Of a stretch of 5,422 bases of DNA, positions 5,367-5,422 are shown in pieces. Location of the stretch: positions 1 to 5,422 of the forward strand of contig CAIWHF010000283.1 in the NCBI GenBank assembly GCA_903912405.1, in the 5' to 3' direction. Source of the stretch: an uncultured Bacteroidota bacterium. GTDB lineage: Bacteria; Bacteroidota; Bacteroidia; Chitinophagales; Chitinophagaceae. Positions within the stretch are counted from its first letter, which is position 1. Every line of letters begins with the position of its first letter. The notes below the pieces were generated by a model that was not told the DNA's origin, did no database searches, and was given only the letters and a program-made list of their open reading frames with translations. The position numbers and the translations under genes were made by a program.

Positions 5367-5422
5367 ATGCCGTGTGGTAAAAAAAGAAAAAGACATAAAA
5401 TTGCAACTCACAAACGTAAAAA
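5367..5422 (+). CDS. Very basic small protein, 3' partial
   Basis: The first 18 codons of an ORF that runs off the right edge, reading MPCGKKRKRHKIATHKRK. Of these residues 9 are Lys or Arg and 2 are His, typical of a ribosomal or RNA-binding peptide. It begins 18 nt after the TPR stop with no terminator between, so it should share that transcript. From memory, Bacteroidota genomes carry a conserved peptide of about 30 residues with this start near HU and just before the ribonuclease G/E gene, usually called hypothetical. A Bacteroidota-specific ribosomal protein (bL38) has been reported from the Flavobacterium johnsoniae ribosome; whether this is its homologue I cannot tell. It is not bTHX, which starts differently. 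The alternative is a chance A-rich ORF, but the lineage-conserved look argues against that. Confidence 0.65.
   Translation, partial: MPCGKKRKRHKIATHKRK

Noticed and set aside
1..5422. Mobile element, phage, CRISPR or defence system
   Set aside because: No transposase, integrase, long terminal repeats, regularly spaced repeats or defence-type domains; base composition and gene types look like ordinary chromosome throughout.

Overview
The window is AT-rich DNA from a member of the Bacteroidota, probably a Chitinophagaceae/Sphingobacteriia-like or related aerobic lineage. Four observations support this. The HU protein has the Bacteroidota-type DNA-binding arm. The thioredoxin-like protein carries a WC-x-D-T site typical of secreted Bacteroidota proteins. 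Promoter boxes matching the phylum's -7 consensus TAnnTTTG lie before HU and the TPR gene. No start codon has a recognisable Shine-Dalgarno sequence, as expected where the ribosome hides its anti-SD. The exact genus cannot be read from the sequence.

Layout, left to right: (1) the 3' part of a secreted or periplasmic thioredoxin-like gene whose signal peptide is cut by the window edge (to 490); (2) hutH, histidine ammonia-lyase (538-2013); (3) a GT-A-fold glycosyltransferase-like gene starting 3 nt after hutH (2017-2910). These three all read rightward. (4) On the minus strand, ctaA for heme A synthase (2899-3957, or to 3975) converges on the glycosyltransferase gene, and their 3' ends overlap by 12 bp. 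(5) A divergent intergenic region of about 180-195 bp holds promoter boxes and inverted repeats. (6) On the plus strand follow an HU-family DNA-binding protein (4153-4446), a membrane-anchored TPR protein with a TTG start and its own promoter box (4509-5348), and the first 18 codons of a very basic small protein (from 5367) that runs off the right edge.

The genes do not form one pathway. HutH is an orphan here: no hutU, hutI, hutG or ftcD is visible, and its closest partner is a glycosyltransferase of unknown acceptor. CtaA supplies heme A for a cytochrome oxidase and implies aerobic respiration. HU, the TPR protein and the basic peptide look like a housekeeping nucleoid/RNA/ribosome block. 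From remembered Bacteroidota gene order I expect a ribonuclease G/E gene just to the right.

I see no insertion sequence, phage gene, CRISPR array, tRNA or rRNA, and nothing that convincingly makes a new defence or mobile system. The points most worth checking are the truncated basic peptide, the hutH-glycosyltransferase pair, the duplicated promoter boxes inside an inverted repeat between ctaA and HU, and the start codons of ctaA and the TPR gene.
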